From: Thioploca sp.
GTDB lineage: Bacteria; Pseudomonadota; Gammaproteobacteria; Beggiatoales; Beggiatoaceae
DNA length: 41,496 bases
Assembly (NCBI GenBank): GCA_012032555.1
Contig: JAAUSR010000047.1
Span: 1-41,496, forward strand
Direction of reading: 5' to 3'
The notes beneath the pieces are model-generated. The model searched no databases. It saw nothing but the letters and a program-made list of their open reading frames with translations, and was not told the DNA's origin. This document shows positions 25,739 to 35,361 of this stretch, in pieces (the stretch's first letter is position 1; every line of letters starts with the position of its first letter). Position numbers and translations under genes: made by a program.

Positions 25739-26527
25739 ATGCAATTCGATTTTGGTAAAAATTGGTTAGATTTCTCCAGAAAGGCCTTAACCGCCGCGAA
25801 AGTGACTCAAGCCCAAACAGATTTTGAAAAATTATTTCAAGGTATGGACCTGACGGGCAAAACTTTCTTAGATATTGGTTTTGGACAAGGTTTGAGCTTG
25901 TTGATTGCTAAACAAAAAGGCTCAATTGTTATCGGTTGTGACGTCAATCCTAAATGCCAAGAAGCATTACAACAGACAGCAAGCTTATTTTCCACCGGTA
26001 CGAACGAAATCCCTGTCATTATTGGTTCTATTTTAGATAAAGCCGTTTTGCAACAGTTGAAAATTAATGATAATCAACAGTTTGATATTGTCCACTCTTG
26101 GGGAGTTCTACATCATACGGGTAATATGCAATACGCCCTTCAACAAGCAGCCTCCTTAGTTAAAGAAAATGGATATTTAGTTATTTCAATCTATAATCGA
26201 CACTGGACTAGTCCTATTTGGCGAATTATCAAGTGGTTATACTGTCATTCTCCTTCTTTACTTCAAAAGGGATTAATTTATTTATTTTATCCTATTATTT
26301 GGTTGGCTAAATATCTGGTAACCGGAAAAAATCCTAACAAAATGACTCGCGGCATGGATTTTCTCTATAATGTGGTTGATTGGGTAGGTGGTTATCCCTA
26401 CGAATATGCTTCTATCGAGGAAATAGAACTGTTGTTAAACAAACAGGGATTGGTGATGGTGAAAGCGATACCTTCTCAAGTACCGACTGGATGTAACGAG
26501 TTTGTTTTTAATAATACTACGCTATGA
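25739..26527 (+). CDS. Class I SAM-dependent methyltransferase
   Basis: A 262-residue methyltransferase. Motif I is FLDIGFGQGLSLLIA (about 43-57), the acidic loop at the end of beta 2 is VIGCDVN, and motif IV/post-I is FDIVHSWGVLHHTGNMQYAL. After the core comes an aromatic, amphipathic segment (SLLQKGLIYLFYPIIWLAKYL) that may touch the membrane. The glycosyltransferase neighbour suggests glycan or lipid modification, but this is only context. Its stop codon overlaps the start of the Uma2 gene by 4 bp (ATGA), which indicates translational coupling. Confidence 0.87.
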   Translation: MQFDFGKNWLDFSRKALTAAKVTQAQTDFEKLFQGMDLTGKTFLDIGFGQGLSLLIAKQKGSIVIGCDVNPKCQEALQQTASLFSTGTNEIPVIIGSILDKAVLQQLKINDNQQFDIVHSWGVLHHTGNMQYALQQAASLVKENGYLVISIYNRHWTSPIWRIIKWLYCHSPSLLQKGLIYLFYPIIWLAKYLVTGKNPNKMTRGMDFLYNVVDWVGGYPYEYASIEEIELLLNKQGLVMVKAIPSQVPTGCNEFVFNNTTL

Positions 26528-27036
26528 TTGATCTTCTTACAACAGAATCAGTTGAAAATGAAGAAAATTTTGATATGGGTTCATGGAATCATGCACTGGT
26601 TCAAAGCCGTTTGAATCGGTTGCTACCGGACGATAAATTTACGTTGGTGACGGAATTAAGCTTGGATATAAGCACCATTGACTTAAGTCAATTTAACCTT
26701 AAAGCCAGAGGAGAACTTAAACCTGATATTTGCCTATACCCGCCGACTCGACGTGGATTAAGTAGACCCACTGATATTTTGAAGATGTCCGAGATGCCGC
26801 TGTTGGCAATTGAAATATTATCTCCTACCCAGGGGATGTATGAGATTAAAGAAAAATTCAAAGTGTATTTTGCGTTAGGTATTAAATCTTGTTGGTTGGT
26901 TGCGCCTGAAATTGGAGTCATAACGGTCTACTCCTCCCTAAATCAGTTTAAAAACTTTGATCTATTAAGTGAGAATCACGAGGTGATTGATGAAGTACTA
27001 GATATTCAGTTATCTCTTGAAAAAATTTTCGACTAA
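26524..27036 (+). CDS. Uma2-family (DUF820) endonuclease-like protein
   Basis: A 170-residue protein of the Uma2 family, a PD-(D/E)XK fold. Landmarks are SWNHALVQSRLNRLL, ELKPDICLYP (the Asp), MPLLAIEILSPTQGMYEIKEKF and YFALGIKSCWLVAPEIG. The usual family form is 'VVEVLSPSTxxxDxxxKxxxYxxxGVxEYWLVDP'; here the ExxSP and Lys positions are kept. Uma2 proteins are amplified in cyanobacteria and sulfur bacteria, and their biological role is unproven. It overlaps the methyltransferase gene by 4 bp and ends the four-gene run. Confidence 0.85.
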   Translation: MIDLLTTESVENEENFDMGSWNHALVQSRLNRLLPDDKFTLVTELSLDISTIDLSQFNLKARGELKPDICLYPPTRRGLSRPTDILKMSEMPLLAIEILSPTQGMYEIKEKFKVYFALGIKSCWLVAPEIGVITVYSSLNQFKNFDLLSENHEVIDEVLDIQLSLEKIFD

Positions 27037-27381
27037 AAGTCAAAACGATAATCTTGAAAAGAAATTAACCTCCTGTATCAGTAAAGATACAAGCTTGGCA
27101 GTGGCTTAACAAAATTTTAAACCATTTTAAGTTGTTAGGATCGTAACTCACACCGTCGTTTGGCGATTTTATAAACTGATGTCTGAAAATGACGTTTATG
27201 AAAGCTCTGTTTATTATGCTGAAACTCAATTAGAGTCTATAAGCATCCCAAATTTTTAAATTTACTTACACAAATTTAAGCGCTTTTGATCACTTTTTGT
27301 TTACGAATTATTTAGGGTTTCTATATTATCATCAAAGACGCACGCACCGAACCGGTACTTCATCTTATGTGTGAAAATAAA
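27037..27381. other. Intergenic region, no gene seen
   Basis: About 345 bp between the converging Uma2 and apbE genes. A weak hairpin (TGTATC/GATACA, 27074-27091) follows the Uma2 stop and could end transcription poorly. Nothing else was recognised. Confidence 0.45.
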
Positions 27382-28139
27382 TTACAGCGGAGCAGTTAGT
27401 ACTACTTTGGGTGGTTGCTGAGTTTGAAATTGAATGCGTTTAGCCATAGCGGGATTCATATGAACCGTTGCCGATTCGTCTACTACCATGACATATTTAA
27501 TTCCCATTTGTCGAGCAATTCGATGCCAATCAGATAAACCCGCTACAGTCAATGCGGTAGCTGCAGCATCAGCACGTGTACCACTGGGATCAATTACCGT
27601 TACAGAAGTGATACCTCGAACGGGCATACCATTACGTGGATCAATGATATGAGAATAATGTACTCCCTTATGTTCACGAAAACGCTCATAATTTCCGGAA
27701 GTAATTACACTTTCTTCGCCACTCACTAGAATAGCGGCTAACACACCTTGACTATTGGGATGACGAATGCCGATTCGCCAAGGTTCAGTACCTTTCTTTC
27801 CCACTACTTTTAAATTGCCACCCGCATTAATAATCGCATTGTGAATACCCTGCTGTTTTAACTTTTCAATAGCCAAATCAATAGCATAACCTTTAGCAAT
27901 GGCACCAAAATCGAGTTGTACCGCTCGATTGCGTGAAGAAACTTGATTACCTTTTATTTGAAGATCAGCCATACTCGGCGCTTGTGCGATTAAGGTAGCT
28001 AGAGTAGTTGACAGGGGCAGTGGCGTATCGTCAGGAAACTCGTTACGGTGAAATCCCCACAATTTAATGAGTTGTCCAACTGCTGGATTAAATAATCCTT
28101 CGCTTTGCTGAGAAAACAACTGCGATTGTTTAATTAAAA
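27382..28139 (-). CDS. apbE: ApbE flavin transferase, main C-terminal part (frameshifted)
   Basis: This frame holds most of the FAD:protein FMN transferase: SEGLFNPAVGQLIKLWGF, LDFGAIAKGYAIDLAIEKL, NAIINAGGNLKVVG, WRIGIRHP, TSGNYERF and HIIDPRNGMPV with the metal-binding Thr/Asp region ADAAATALTVAG. ApbE attaches FMN to Thr residues of subunits such as those of the Na+-pumping NADH dehydrogenase and RNF complexes. Its N-terminus is out of frame at 28140-28427. Restoring one base at about 28140-28142 would give one lipoprotein of about 348 residues, the usual length. Confidence 0.9.
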
Positions 28140-28427
28140 TAGTAACGAATTGTCTTCAACAGTCCAAACTTGTCCAGCGGCTATAGCCTTATTAAGATCA
28201 ACTAAAGGTCCTGGTTCCCAAGCATGCCAACGATGGTGCATACTTTGAAAGTCATGTGCAATCGTATCGATCGCTTGCTTCGCTTGCTCGGTTGGAACTC
28301 CCCAAATATTAACATTGACGAGGGTACCAAAGACATAGAATCCTTCTTCATACAAGAGGTTTTGTTGACTGCAGCCAGTCAAACTGAATCCAATTAATAA
28401 AATCCAAATAAAGCGGCGCAAGTACAT
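28134..28427 (-). CDS. apbE: ApbE N-terminal part with lipoprotein signal (frameshifted)
   Basis: A 97-residue frame starting at ATG 28427. It has a lipoprotein signal peptide with the lipobox LTGC (MYLRRFIWILLIGFSLTGC), then YVFGTLVNVNIWG and MHHRWHAWEPGPLVDLNKAI, the normal beginning of mature ApbE. It stops shortly after VEDNSLLF at a TAA. The next frame continues ILIKQSQLFSQQSEG, so a single missing base separates the two parts. ApbE as a lipoprotein works at the periplasmic face of the inner membrane. Confidence 0.85.
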   Translation of the reverse strand: MYLRRFIWILLIGFSLTGCSQQNLLYEEGFYVFGTLVNVNIWGVPTEQAKQAIDTIAHDFQSMHHRWHAWEPGPLVDLNKAIAAGQVWTVEDNSLLF

Positions 28428-28919
28428 ATCAGTTTAAAATATACCATTAAAATCAAATAGTTCATAGCTGGAAAAGTGTCAATACCATTCGGCATAAGCC
28501 TAAGCATCATCTAAATAAAGCGTTATCTCCGGCGTTATCGAAACCAGTTTGATTCGCTGGCTTTCACTCTTGACTTTATTTTTCAGTCGATTCCGCTATT
28601 TACTCGGTACGATAACTTAAGAATACTACTATATATTGACGCACCATTCAATCTGCTGCCGATTTGCGCCAACTCAACCCAGTTTAACTCGCTGCATAAT
28701 GGAGAGTTATTTAGAAGTCTTATAGCGGCTGCTCTAATCGCTGTTAACTCAAGATTCAGTAAACAATAATAACCAGAAATACCGGTATTTTAGAGTTATA
28801 ATGATTATTTTTAGAATAGACATGAGTAAGCAATGTTGTACCTTTTCTAACCAAGTTTAACTTCATGGCATTCGATTGTTATCAACCTAACTTCAATATC
28901 AGGCAAAGTTAACAGAGTA
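28428..28919. other. Intergenic region between divergent apbE and polA
   Basis: About 490 bp that must contain the promoters of both genes. The part 28500-28700 is less AT-rich than usual for spacers here, but its frames are short. No gene, RNA or repeat was recognised. Confidence 0.5.
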
Positions 28920-31634
28920 ATGGCTAATAACGACACACTTTTTTTAATTGATGGCTCTAATTATCTCTACCGTGCTTTCCATGCCCTACCACCACTTAGT
29001 AATTCTCAAGGTGTGCCCACGGGTGCCGTCTATGGCATAACGAATATGCTTAAGAGTTTATTAGCGGAATATCAACCTCAATATGCAGCGGTAGTATTTG
29101 ATGCCAAAGAAAAAACTTTTCGTGAGGAACTTTATCCGGATTACAAAGCCAATCGTTCAGCCATGCCAACTGAATTAGTTTCACAAATTTCACTAACTCA
29201 TGAAATGGTTCAAGCTTTAGGTTTGCCTTTATTGATGGTCAGTGGAGTAGAAGCAGATGATGTTATCGGAACCCTCGCTAAACAAGCTGAATCGATGGGA
29301 ATGTCAACCCTGATTTTCACCGGTGATAAAGATTTTACTCAATTAGTTAATAACGCCATTATTTTAATTGATAGCATGAAACAGACTCGTCTTGATGTGC
29401 AAGGGGTGACTAATAAATTCGGCATTCCTCCCGAACGCATGTTAGATTATTTGTGTCTTATTGGTGATAGTGTCGATAATATTCCCGGTGTTGATAAAGT
29501 TGGCCCTAAAACGGCGGTAAAATGGTTAACCACATATGGTTCTTTAAATCAAATAATCGCCGTGGCAGATAATATTAAAGGTAAGGTGGGCGAAAATTTG
29601 CGCACGGCTTTGCCTCATTTACCGTTAACTCGGCAGCTATTAACCATTCGAGATAATGTGCCTTTGGCTTATACACCCCGACAATTGCAGGTAAATCCTT
29701 ATGATATCAGTAAATTACGACAATTATTTACCCAATTAGAATTCAAAAAATGGTTAGCCGCGTTACCGGTGGAGGAAATTCCGGTCACGGGTGATGAAAC
29801 GGAGCATCCAGCTAAAGAGGTTGCTAAATCAAACTATCATACGGTGTTAACTCAAGCTGAATTTGATGATTGGTTGAAGCGATTACAAACTGCACTGCTG
29901 TTCGCGATTGATACCGAAACCACCAGTCTTGATTATCTGGAAGCGGCAATCGTGGGAATCTCATTAGCAGTACCAGCTGGGGAAGCAGTCTATGTGCCTT
30001 TAGCGCATGATTACCTCGGCGTACCGTCCCAATTACCACGTGAGCAGGTGCTCGCTGCCCTGAAACCCTTATTGGAAAATCCGCAGCACCTGAAAGTAGG
30101 ACATCATTTAAAATACGATGCTCACATTCTCGCTAATTATGGCATTGAATTACACGGTATCGCTTTTGATACCCTATTGGAATCTTACGTACTCAATAGC
30201 ACGGCTATTTCGCATAGTTTGAATGCTTTAGCGAGTCAATATCTTCAGGTTGAAACGATTACTTTTGAAGAAATCGCGGGTAAAGGTAAAAAACAACTCA
30301 CCTTTAATCAAATTCATTTGGATAAAGCTACCGCTTATGCCGCTGCTGATGCAGATATCACTTTACAATTACATCAAAAATTATGGCCACAACTGCAACA
30401 ATTTCCTCGAGTTCAACAAATTTTTACTGAAGTGGAGATACCCTTAATTTCTGTTCTGAAACGAATAGAGCGCCACGGCGTTCTTATTGATGCCACACTA
30501 TTACACGAACAAAGTATTCGGTTAGCTCAACGTTTACAAACGCTAGAGCAATCAGCTTATGAACTGGCAGGAATAGAATTTAATCTCAATTCACCCAAAC
30601 AATTACAAACCATCTTATTTGACCGTCTAAAATTACCCGTTCTGCAGAAAACTCCACATCACGACCCTTCCACAGCGGTTGAAGTCTTAGAAGAATTAGC
30701 TACCGATTATCCGTTACCGCAACTGATTTTAGAATATCGTCAACTCAGTAAACTCAAATCGACTTATACCGACGCGTTACCGCGACAAATTAATCCCCGA
30801 ACCGGACGCATTCATACTTCTTATCATCAGGCGGTGGTAGTGACTGGACGATTATCTTCAAGTCAGCCTAATTTACAAAATATTCCTATTCGAACTGCCG
30901 AGGGGCGACGAATTCGACAAGCTTTTATTGCCCCACCCGGTTATCAGTTATTAGCCGCCGACTATTCTCAAATTGAATTAAGAATCATGGCGCATTTGTC
31001 TGGTGACCAAGGTTTGCTAGCGGCTTTTACCAGTGGGCAAGATATTCATCGTCATACCGCCGCCGACATTTTTGCTGTCCCGATTGCAGCGGTTACGACT
31101 GACCAACGTCGCCAAGCGAAAGCGATTAATTTTGGTCTGATGTATGGAATGCAAGCCTTTGGTTTAGCCAAACAATTAGGGATACAACGCGATGAAGCAC
31201 AAACTTATATTAAAACCTACTTTACCCGTTATCCAGCCGTTAAAACTTACCTGGAACAGGTTCGGAATAAAGCTAAACAAAGTGGTTACATTGAAACGGT
31301 ATTAGGACGACGCTTATTTATTCCCGACATTCATTCGCGTAACCCCCAACGTCGGCAGTATGCAGAACGTAGCGCCATTAACGCGCCGATGCAGGGCACG
31401 GCAGCTGATTTAATTAAAATGGCTATGTTGAAAATCGATCATTGGATTCAAACCCAGCACCCCGATATCAAAATGATTATGCAAGTCCACGATGAACTCG
31501 TGTTTGAAGTAGCCGAAGCCACTCTAGCAGAAGCTCAAGCGGTTATCATTGCCGCGATGAGTCAGGTTGCGCAATTACAGGTACCACTCGTTGTGGATAT
31601 TGGTATCGGTATGAATTGGGAAGAAGCGCATTAA
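28920..31634 (+). CDS. polA: DNA polymerase I
   Basis: A 904-residue enzyme for Okazaki-fragment processing and repair. The N-terminal 5'-3' exonuclease domain (FLIDGSNYLYRAFHALP, VFDAKEKTFREELYPDYKANR, GVEADDVIGTLA, GDKDFTQLV) is followed by the 3'-5' exonuclease domain, then the polymerase. The exonuclease retains the acidic residues (FAIDTETTSLDYL, KYDAHIL, YAAADADIT), so proofreading is probably active. The polymerase motifs are A (DYSQIELRIMAHLSGD), B (RRQAKAINFGLMYGM) and C (QVHDELVFE). The length is close to that of E. coli PolI (928). The ATG at 28920 has only a weak AGAG before it. Confidence 0.97.
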   Translation: MANNDTLFLIDGSNYLYRAFHALPPLSNSQGVPTGAVYGITNMLKSLLAEYQPQYAAVVFDAKEKTFREELYPDYKANRSAMPTELVSQISLTHEMVQALGLPLLMVSGVEADDVIGTLAKQAESMGMSTLIFTGDKDFTQLVNNAIILIDSMKQTRLDVQGVTNKFGIPPERMLDYLCLIGDSVDNIPGVDKVGPKTAVKWLTTYGSLNQIIAVADNIKGKVGENLRTALPHLPLTRQLLTIRDNVPLAYTPRQLQVNPYDISKLRQLFTQLEFKKWLAALPVEEIPVTGDETEHPAKEVAKSNYHTVLTQAEFDDWLKRLQTALLFAIDTETTSLDYLEAAIVGISLAVPAGEAVYVPLAHDYLGVPSQLPREQVLAALKPLLENPQHLKVGHHLKYDAHILANYGIELHGIAFDTLLESYVLNSTAISHSLNALASQYLQVETITFEEIAGKGKKQLTFNQIHLDKATAYAAADADITLQLHQKLWPQLQQFPRVQQIFTEVEIPLISVLKRIERHGVLIDATLLHEQSIRLAQRLQTLEQSAYELAGIEFNLNSPKQLQTILFDRLKLPVLQKTPHHDPSTAVEVLEELATDYPLPQLILEYRQLSKLKSTYTDALPRQINPRTGRIHTSYHQAVVVTGRLSSSQPNLQNIPIRTAEGRRIRQAFIAPPGYQLLAADYSQIELRIMAHLSGDQGLLAAFTSGQDIHRHTAADIFAVPIAAVTTDQRRQAKAINFGLMYGMQAFGLAKQLGIQRDEAQTYIKTYFTRYPAVKTYLEQVRNKAKQSGYIETVLGRRLFIPDIHSRNPQRRQYAERSAINAPMQGTAADLIKMAMLKIDHWIQTQHPDIKMIMQVHDELVFEVAEATLAEAQAVIIAAMSQVAQLQVPLVVDIGIGMNWEEAH

Positions 31635-31899
31635 GGAGCTAAACTCAATAGTCTATTAAAGCGTCAATCAACCTAATTTAGAGTGCTGCTGGTAGTACAC
31701 CTATAGCTTAGTTATGCTGACATACCCATAAATAAATGGCTATCAATGGCGCACTGTTTGTCTTCGGAAGTAAGATAGATTTGGTCACTTCTTTTATTTT
31801 AGTTAATTACACTGGATTGGCTACTGTTTAGCTCTTAATCCACATTTAAATTCAATCAAGAAAATCAACAATTCATCTTGTTTAAATGATAAGAAAATC

Positions 31900-33621
31900 T
31901 TATTCAGTGCTCGCCAATTCAAAACAGACTTGTCCTTCAGTGTTATCAATAATTTTTAAGCTGTACCCGGTATGAGCGAGTTGTTTAACGGCTTGATAAA
32001 GACCAATACCAAAGCCATCACGAGACGAAACCGGTTGTGTTAACAAAGAGGAATAAATTTCATCTGGGATAGGGCTACCATCATCACATATCATGAATTG
32101 GACATGGCGTTTGCTTATATGAAGTTCAGCTCGAATATGGAGATTGGGTTCACGTTTACGTTTAGTGAGGGCATTTTGTAATAAATTCTCTGAAACATTA
32201 TCAAATAGATCTTCAGGTACCAACACATTTTCTATATCAGTATTACTGAAAAATTCAATGTTACTTTTACGATAACGTGCTTTGAGATTACCCCACCAGA
32301 GGCTAACTGGAATGTGAGAATAAGAAAATTCGGCTGGTTTTTGTAATTTATCTAAAGTTCGTTTCAAGCGTTGAGTTAAGTGTGGCATTTGACCTTGTAG
32401 GAGTCGCTGGGTATCACCAAATTGATTGGGGGGGTAAGTTTCAATAACGGAAGTAATCGCATGTAAAGATTGTAATAAATTTTTAATATCGTGAGTTAAC
32501 TTAGCTCCAGTTTCATGAATGGCTTGTAAGTGCATTTGTTGTGCAAAAGCGGCTTCTCGACGTTTAGCTTGATGAAAATACTCCAGCAGTTGAATTAAAA
32601 TTTTGATATGAAAATAGTGACTACCACTAATACGAGAATGAGCATAAACCTTAACTTCAAGGGATTGTACGAGGATAGTTACAGAATAGTTATCTTCTTT
32701 ACCAACCGTGTTTTCTCCATAAAGAGACTGCCAAGCAATGCCTGAAATCCAAGGCAAAGTAACCAGTTGTTCAAAACCAGCATGTAGGAATTCTTGTGGG
32801 GTTAAATTTCTATAATTATTAGGTTGAGCTAGGTGGTCTAACCATTGTTCAAAGGTATTACCGATATTAAGTAAATGTCGTGTCCAGAGTTGGTCAATAT
32901 TTTCTTCACCGGCAAAAGCTAACCATAACCAACTCGTTATAAATATAAATAAAGTAATAACTAAACAAGTTTGAAATAAAGCGAGGGGATAATTAATACC
33001 AGTATAAGATACTAAGGTTAAGCTACCCAAAATCATAATAATCGTTAACAGCGTAAATATTAACCCATGAAGAAAATCAATATGATATCCAAATTCAGTA
33101 TTATCGGCAGAAACCAGTAAAAATATCATCGGTATAAAAATTAATCCATAATAAAATCCCTGTATAACTGTTGGCATCGTTTGATTAAGTAACATTAATT
33201 CTTGAATAGCCAGCAAATGGGGAATATTAATGATAACGAGTTCTAAAATGAGAAAAATAATAGCGACTATATTGATAACTCTATCGCGAACCTGAGATAA
33301 ATCACGTCCACCTAGCAGTGCCAATAAGACAAATTGCCATAAAGTAATTAAGAGGAGGTGGGGAAAAACGATGAAAATAATTCCAATAACCGTTAGGATA
33401 ATTAACCCTTGTAAATGAGGTGGATTAAGTCGTCCCCATAAAGGTTGCCACCAAGCAACCATACCAAAATGAATTATTATTAAAATACGTAATAGAAGGT
33501 CAAAAAATGGTAAATTAGATGAAATTTCGCTTACTATAACCAAATGTAAGCTGATTAATACTAAACCGAGCAACCGATGTTCATGTTGAGGTGAAACAAA
33601 ATCAATTAAGTAACGTAGCAT
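31900..33621 (-). CDS. Membrane sensor histidine kinase
   Basis: About 573 residues from the ATG at 33621 (AGGA 9 bp upstream); the frame extends to a TTG at 33648. The N-terminal 250 residues contain about 7-8 membrane helices. A soluble, roughly GAF-sized region follows (FEQLVTLPWISGIAWQSLYG, about 280-360). The dimerisation/phosphoacceptor helix is ETGAKLTHDIKNLLQSLHAI, with His in the HDIKN motif. The ATPase domain has SENLLQNAL (N box), CDDGSPIPDE and DGFGIGLYQAVKQ. I see no adjacent response regulator. The DIKNLLQSL form resembles PrsK/NtrY-like kinases, but the assignment is open. Confidence 0.85.
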   Translation of the reverse strand: MLRYLIDFVSPQHEHRLLGLVLISLHLVIVSEISSNLPFFDLLLRILIIIHFGMVAWWQPLWGRLNPPHLQGLIILTVIGIIFIVFPHLLLITLWQFVLLALLGGRDLSQVRDRVINIVAIIFLILELVIINIPHLLAIQELMLLNQTMPTVIQGFYYGLIFIPMIFLLVSADNTEFGYHIDFLHGLIFTLLTIIMILGSLTLVSYTGINYPLALFQTCLVITLFIFITSWLWLAFAGEENIDQLWTRHLLNIGNTFEQWLDHLAQPNNYRNLTPQEFLHAGFEQLVTLPWISGIAWQSLYGENTVGKEDNYSVTILVQSLEVKVYAHSRISGSHYFHIKILIQLLEYFHQAKRREAAFAQQMHLQAIHETGAKLTHDIKNLLQSLHAITSVIETYPPNQFGDTQRLLQGQMPHLTQRLKRTLDKLQKPAEFSYSHIPVSLWWGNLKARYRKSNIEFFSNTDIENVLVPEDLFDNVSENLLQNALTKRKREPNLHIRAELHISKRHVQFMICDDGSPIPDEIYSSLLTQPVSSRDGFGIGLYQAVKQLAHTGYSLKIIDNTEGQVCFELASTE

Positions 33622-33786
33622 AGTCGAGTATCCTAAATCGGTAGGCAATCCATTTTGGTTATTTTAAAGTAAAATGTGAATTAAGATCTTAAACATTATT
33701 TTGTAAATCAATAAACTATGTTGGTCAAATTCAGTTTAGTAAGCTATGCTCAGTTATTTGGTTAACTAATTTTTACCCGGTTAGGA

Positions 33787-35004
33787 CTAAAACCGAACGG
33801 GTAATGAGTGAAAACCCCTAAACATAAGACTTTCAGCTTTAAGCTGAGGCAGTTTATCTTCGGCAAAACGTAAATTCGGCAGCCGCTTAAATAAGTTTTC
33901 CAAACCGATTTTCAATTCTAGACGAGCTAAATGCGCACCTAAACACATGTGCGGACCGATAGCGAAGCTAAGGTGCTTGTTATCCTGGCGAGTAATATCG
34001 AATTGTTCTGGAGAGTTGAACACGTCATCATCATGGTTGGCTGCCGCTAAACTGAGCAAAACAATTTGCCCAGCTTGAATTCGTTTATTTCTCATGGTGA
34101 GATCCACTTTAGCTAGGCGCTGAGTAAACGGGACTGACGTGTTGTAACGCAGAATTTCTTCTACCGCATTATTCATTAGGTTGGGATTACTTTGTAATTG
34201 TTTTAGTTGCGATTGATGCTGTAACAAATCGTGAACACCATTAGCGAATTGATCAACCGTTGTGACATGACCAGCTACTAATATTTGGATACATTGCGCG
34301 CAAAGTTCCTTTTCATCCATTTTGCCCTCTTCATAGCCGGTAATTAACAAACTCATTAGGTCGTCACCTAACTTTTGGCGGCGTTCAATCAGCAGTTCAT
34401 TAAAGTAAGATTCTAATTTAATTACACTTTCGTTAGCTGAATGCGCATCTTCTTCCAAATTACCGAAGCTACCGCCAAGGAATTTGACAATCGCATTGGA
34501 CCATTTTTGGAACATTTCTCGGTCAGTTGCCGGGATAGCAAACATTTCGGCAATAACCGTGGCTGGAAAGGGTTCAGCTAAATCGCTTACCATATCCATC
34601 TCACCAACATCTTGTATTTTATCCAAGAGATCATTAGCCACTTGTTGCACCAATAATTGCCAATGTTTTAATGCCTTGTGAGTAAATCCTTGACTAGCTA
34701 TTTTACGCAAGCGGATGTGTTCAGGAGGATCTCTCATGGCCATTCCTTTGCCAAAAACGTGTAGATAGTTATCGAGAATACCTAAATCTAGTTGGGGTAG
34801 GTGTAATCGGGCTAATGTCTCCAAGCGTTCCGAACTCAAACGCAAGTCAAGCAATGCGGTAACGACATCATTATAACGTGTCAATATCCAACATTGGAAA
34901 GTTTCCGACCAATAAACTGGTGCTTCCTCACGCAGCTTACGGTAAATCGGGTAAGGGTTAATCAGTGCTTCTGGACTAAGTAGATTATAGGATAATTCTG
35001 GCAT
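33787..35004 (-). CDS. Cytochrome P450 with unusual I-helix
   Basis: About 405 residues from the ATG at 35004, which matches the usual bacterial P450 beginning (LSYNLLSPEALINPYPIYRKLREEAPVYW); the frame extends to a TTG at 35037. The C-helix region is RDPPEHIRLRKIASQGFT. The K-helix ExxR (EEILR, Glu283 and Arg286) and the heme-binding loop FAIGPHMCLGAHLAR (Cys354) are present. The loop normally begins FG; here it is FA. The I-helix reads AGHVTT instead of AGHETT, so the acidic residue involved in oxygen activation is Val247. Substrate unknown; no ferredoxin or reductase gene is adjacent. Confidence 0.92.
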   Translation of the reverse strand: MPELSYNLLSPEALINPYPIYRKLREEAPVYWSETFQCWILTRYNDVVTALLDLRLSSERLETLARLHLPQLDLGILDNYLHVFGKGMAMRDPPEHIRLRKIASQGFTHKALKHWQLLVQQVANDLLDKIQDVGEMDMVSDLAEPFPATVIAEMFAIPATDREMFQKWSNAIVKFLGGSFGNLEEDAHSANESVIKLESYFNELLIERRQKLGDDLMSLLITGYEEGKMDEKELCAQCIQILVAGHVTTVDQFANGVHDLLQHQSQLKQLQSNPNLMNNAVEEILRYNTSVPFTQRLAKVDLTMRNKRIQAGQIVLLSLAAANHDDDVFNSPEQFDITRQDNKHLSFAIGPHMCLGAHLARLELKIGLENLFKRLPNLRFAEDKLPQLKAESLMFRGFHSLPVRF

Positions 35005-35037
35005 AAAAAATATCTTTTTGGTTAATATCTTCGCCAA

Positions 35038-35361
35038 CTGATTTAGAATCAGATTAACCTGATTAAAACTTCATCGTACCGTTCTAGGATCTTGGAGAGG
35101 CTTTCAATAGAATGATTAATAACGGATATCAATTCTTTAATTCATTTAATCTAGTTCCAAACGGTTTAAATTGGCGAAAGGATTATCTAATGAAATTGAA
35201 TAAAATGGCATTTAACCATTAATCGTAATTCTTTGACAAGCTTTAGAGTAACTACTATTTGCTCACCTGGAGCGAATTAATCTACCGGCTACCTTGAAAT
35301 AATGGTGAAGGTCTTATTGGAGACAAGAATTAAACCCACTAAGTAGTTGATAGCGACTGAC
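35038..35361. other. Intergenic region, no gene seen
   Basis: About 320 bp between the P450 and the DUF3782 gene, both on the minus strand. It has no recognisable RNA or repeat; it should hold the P450 promoter. Confidence 0.5.
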
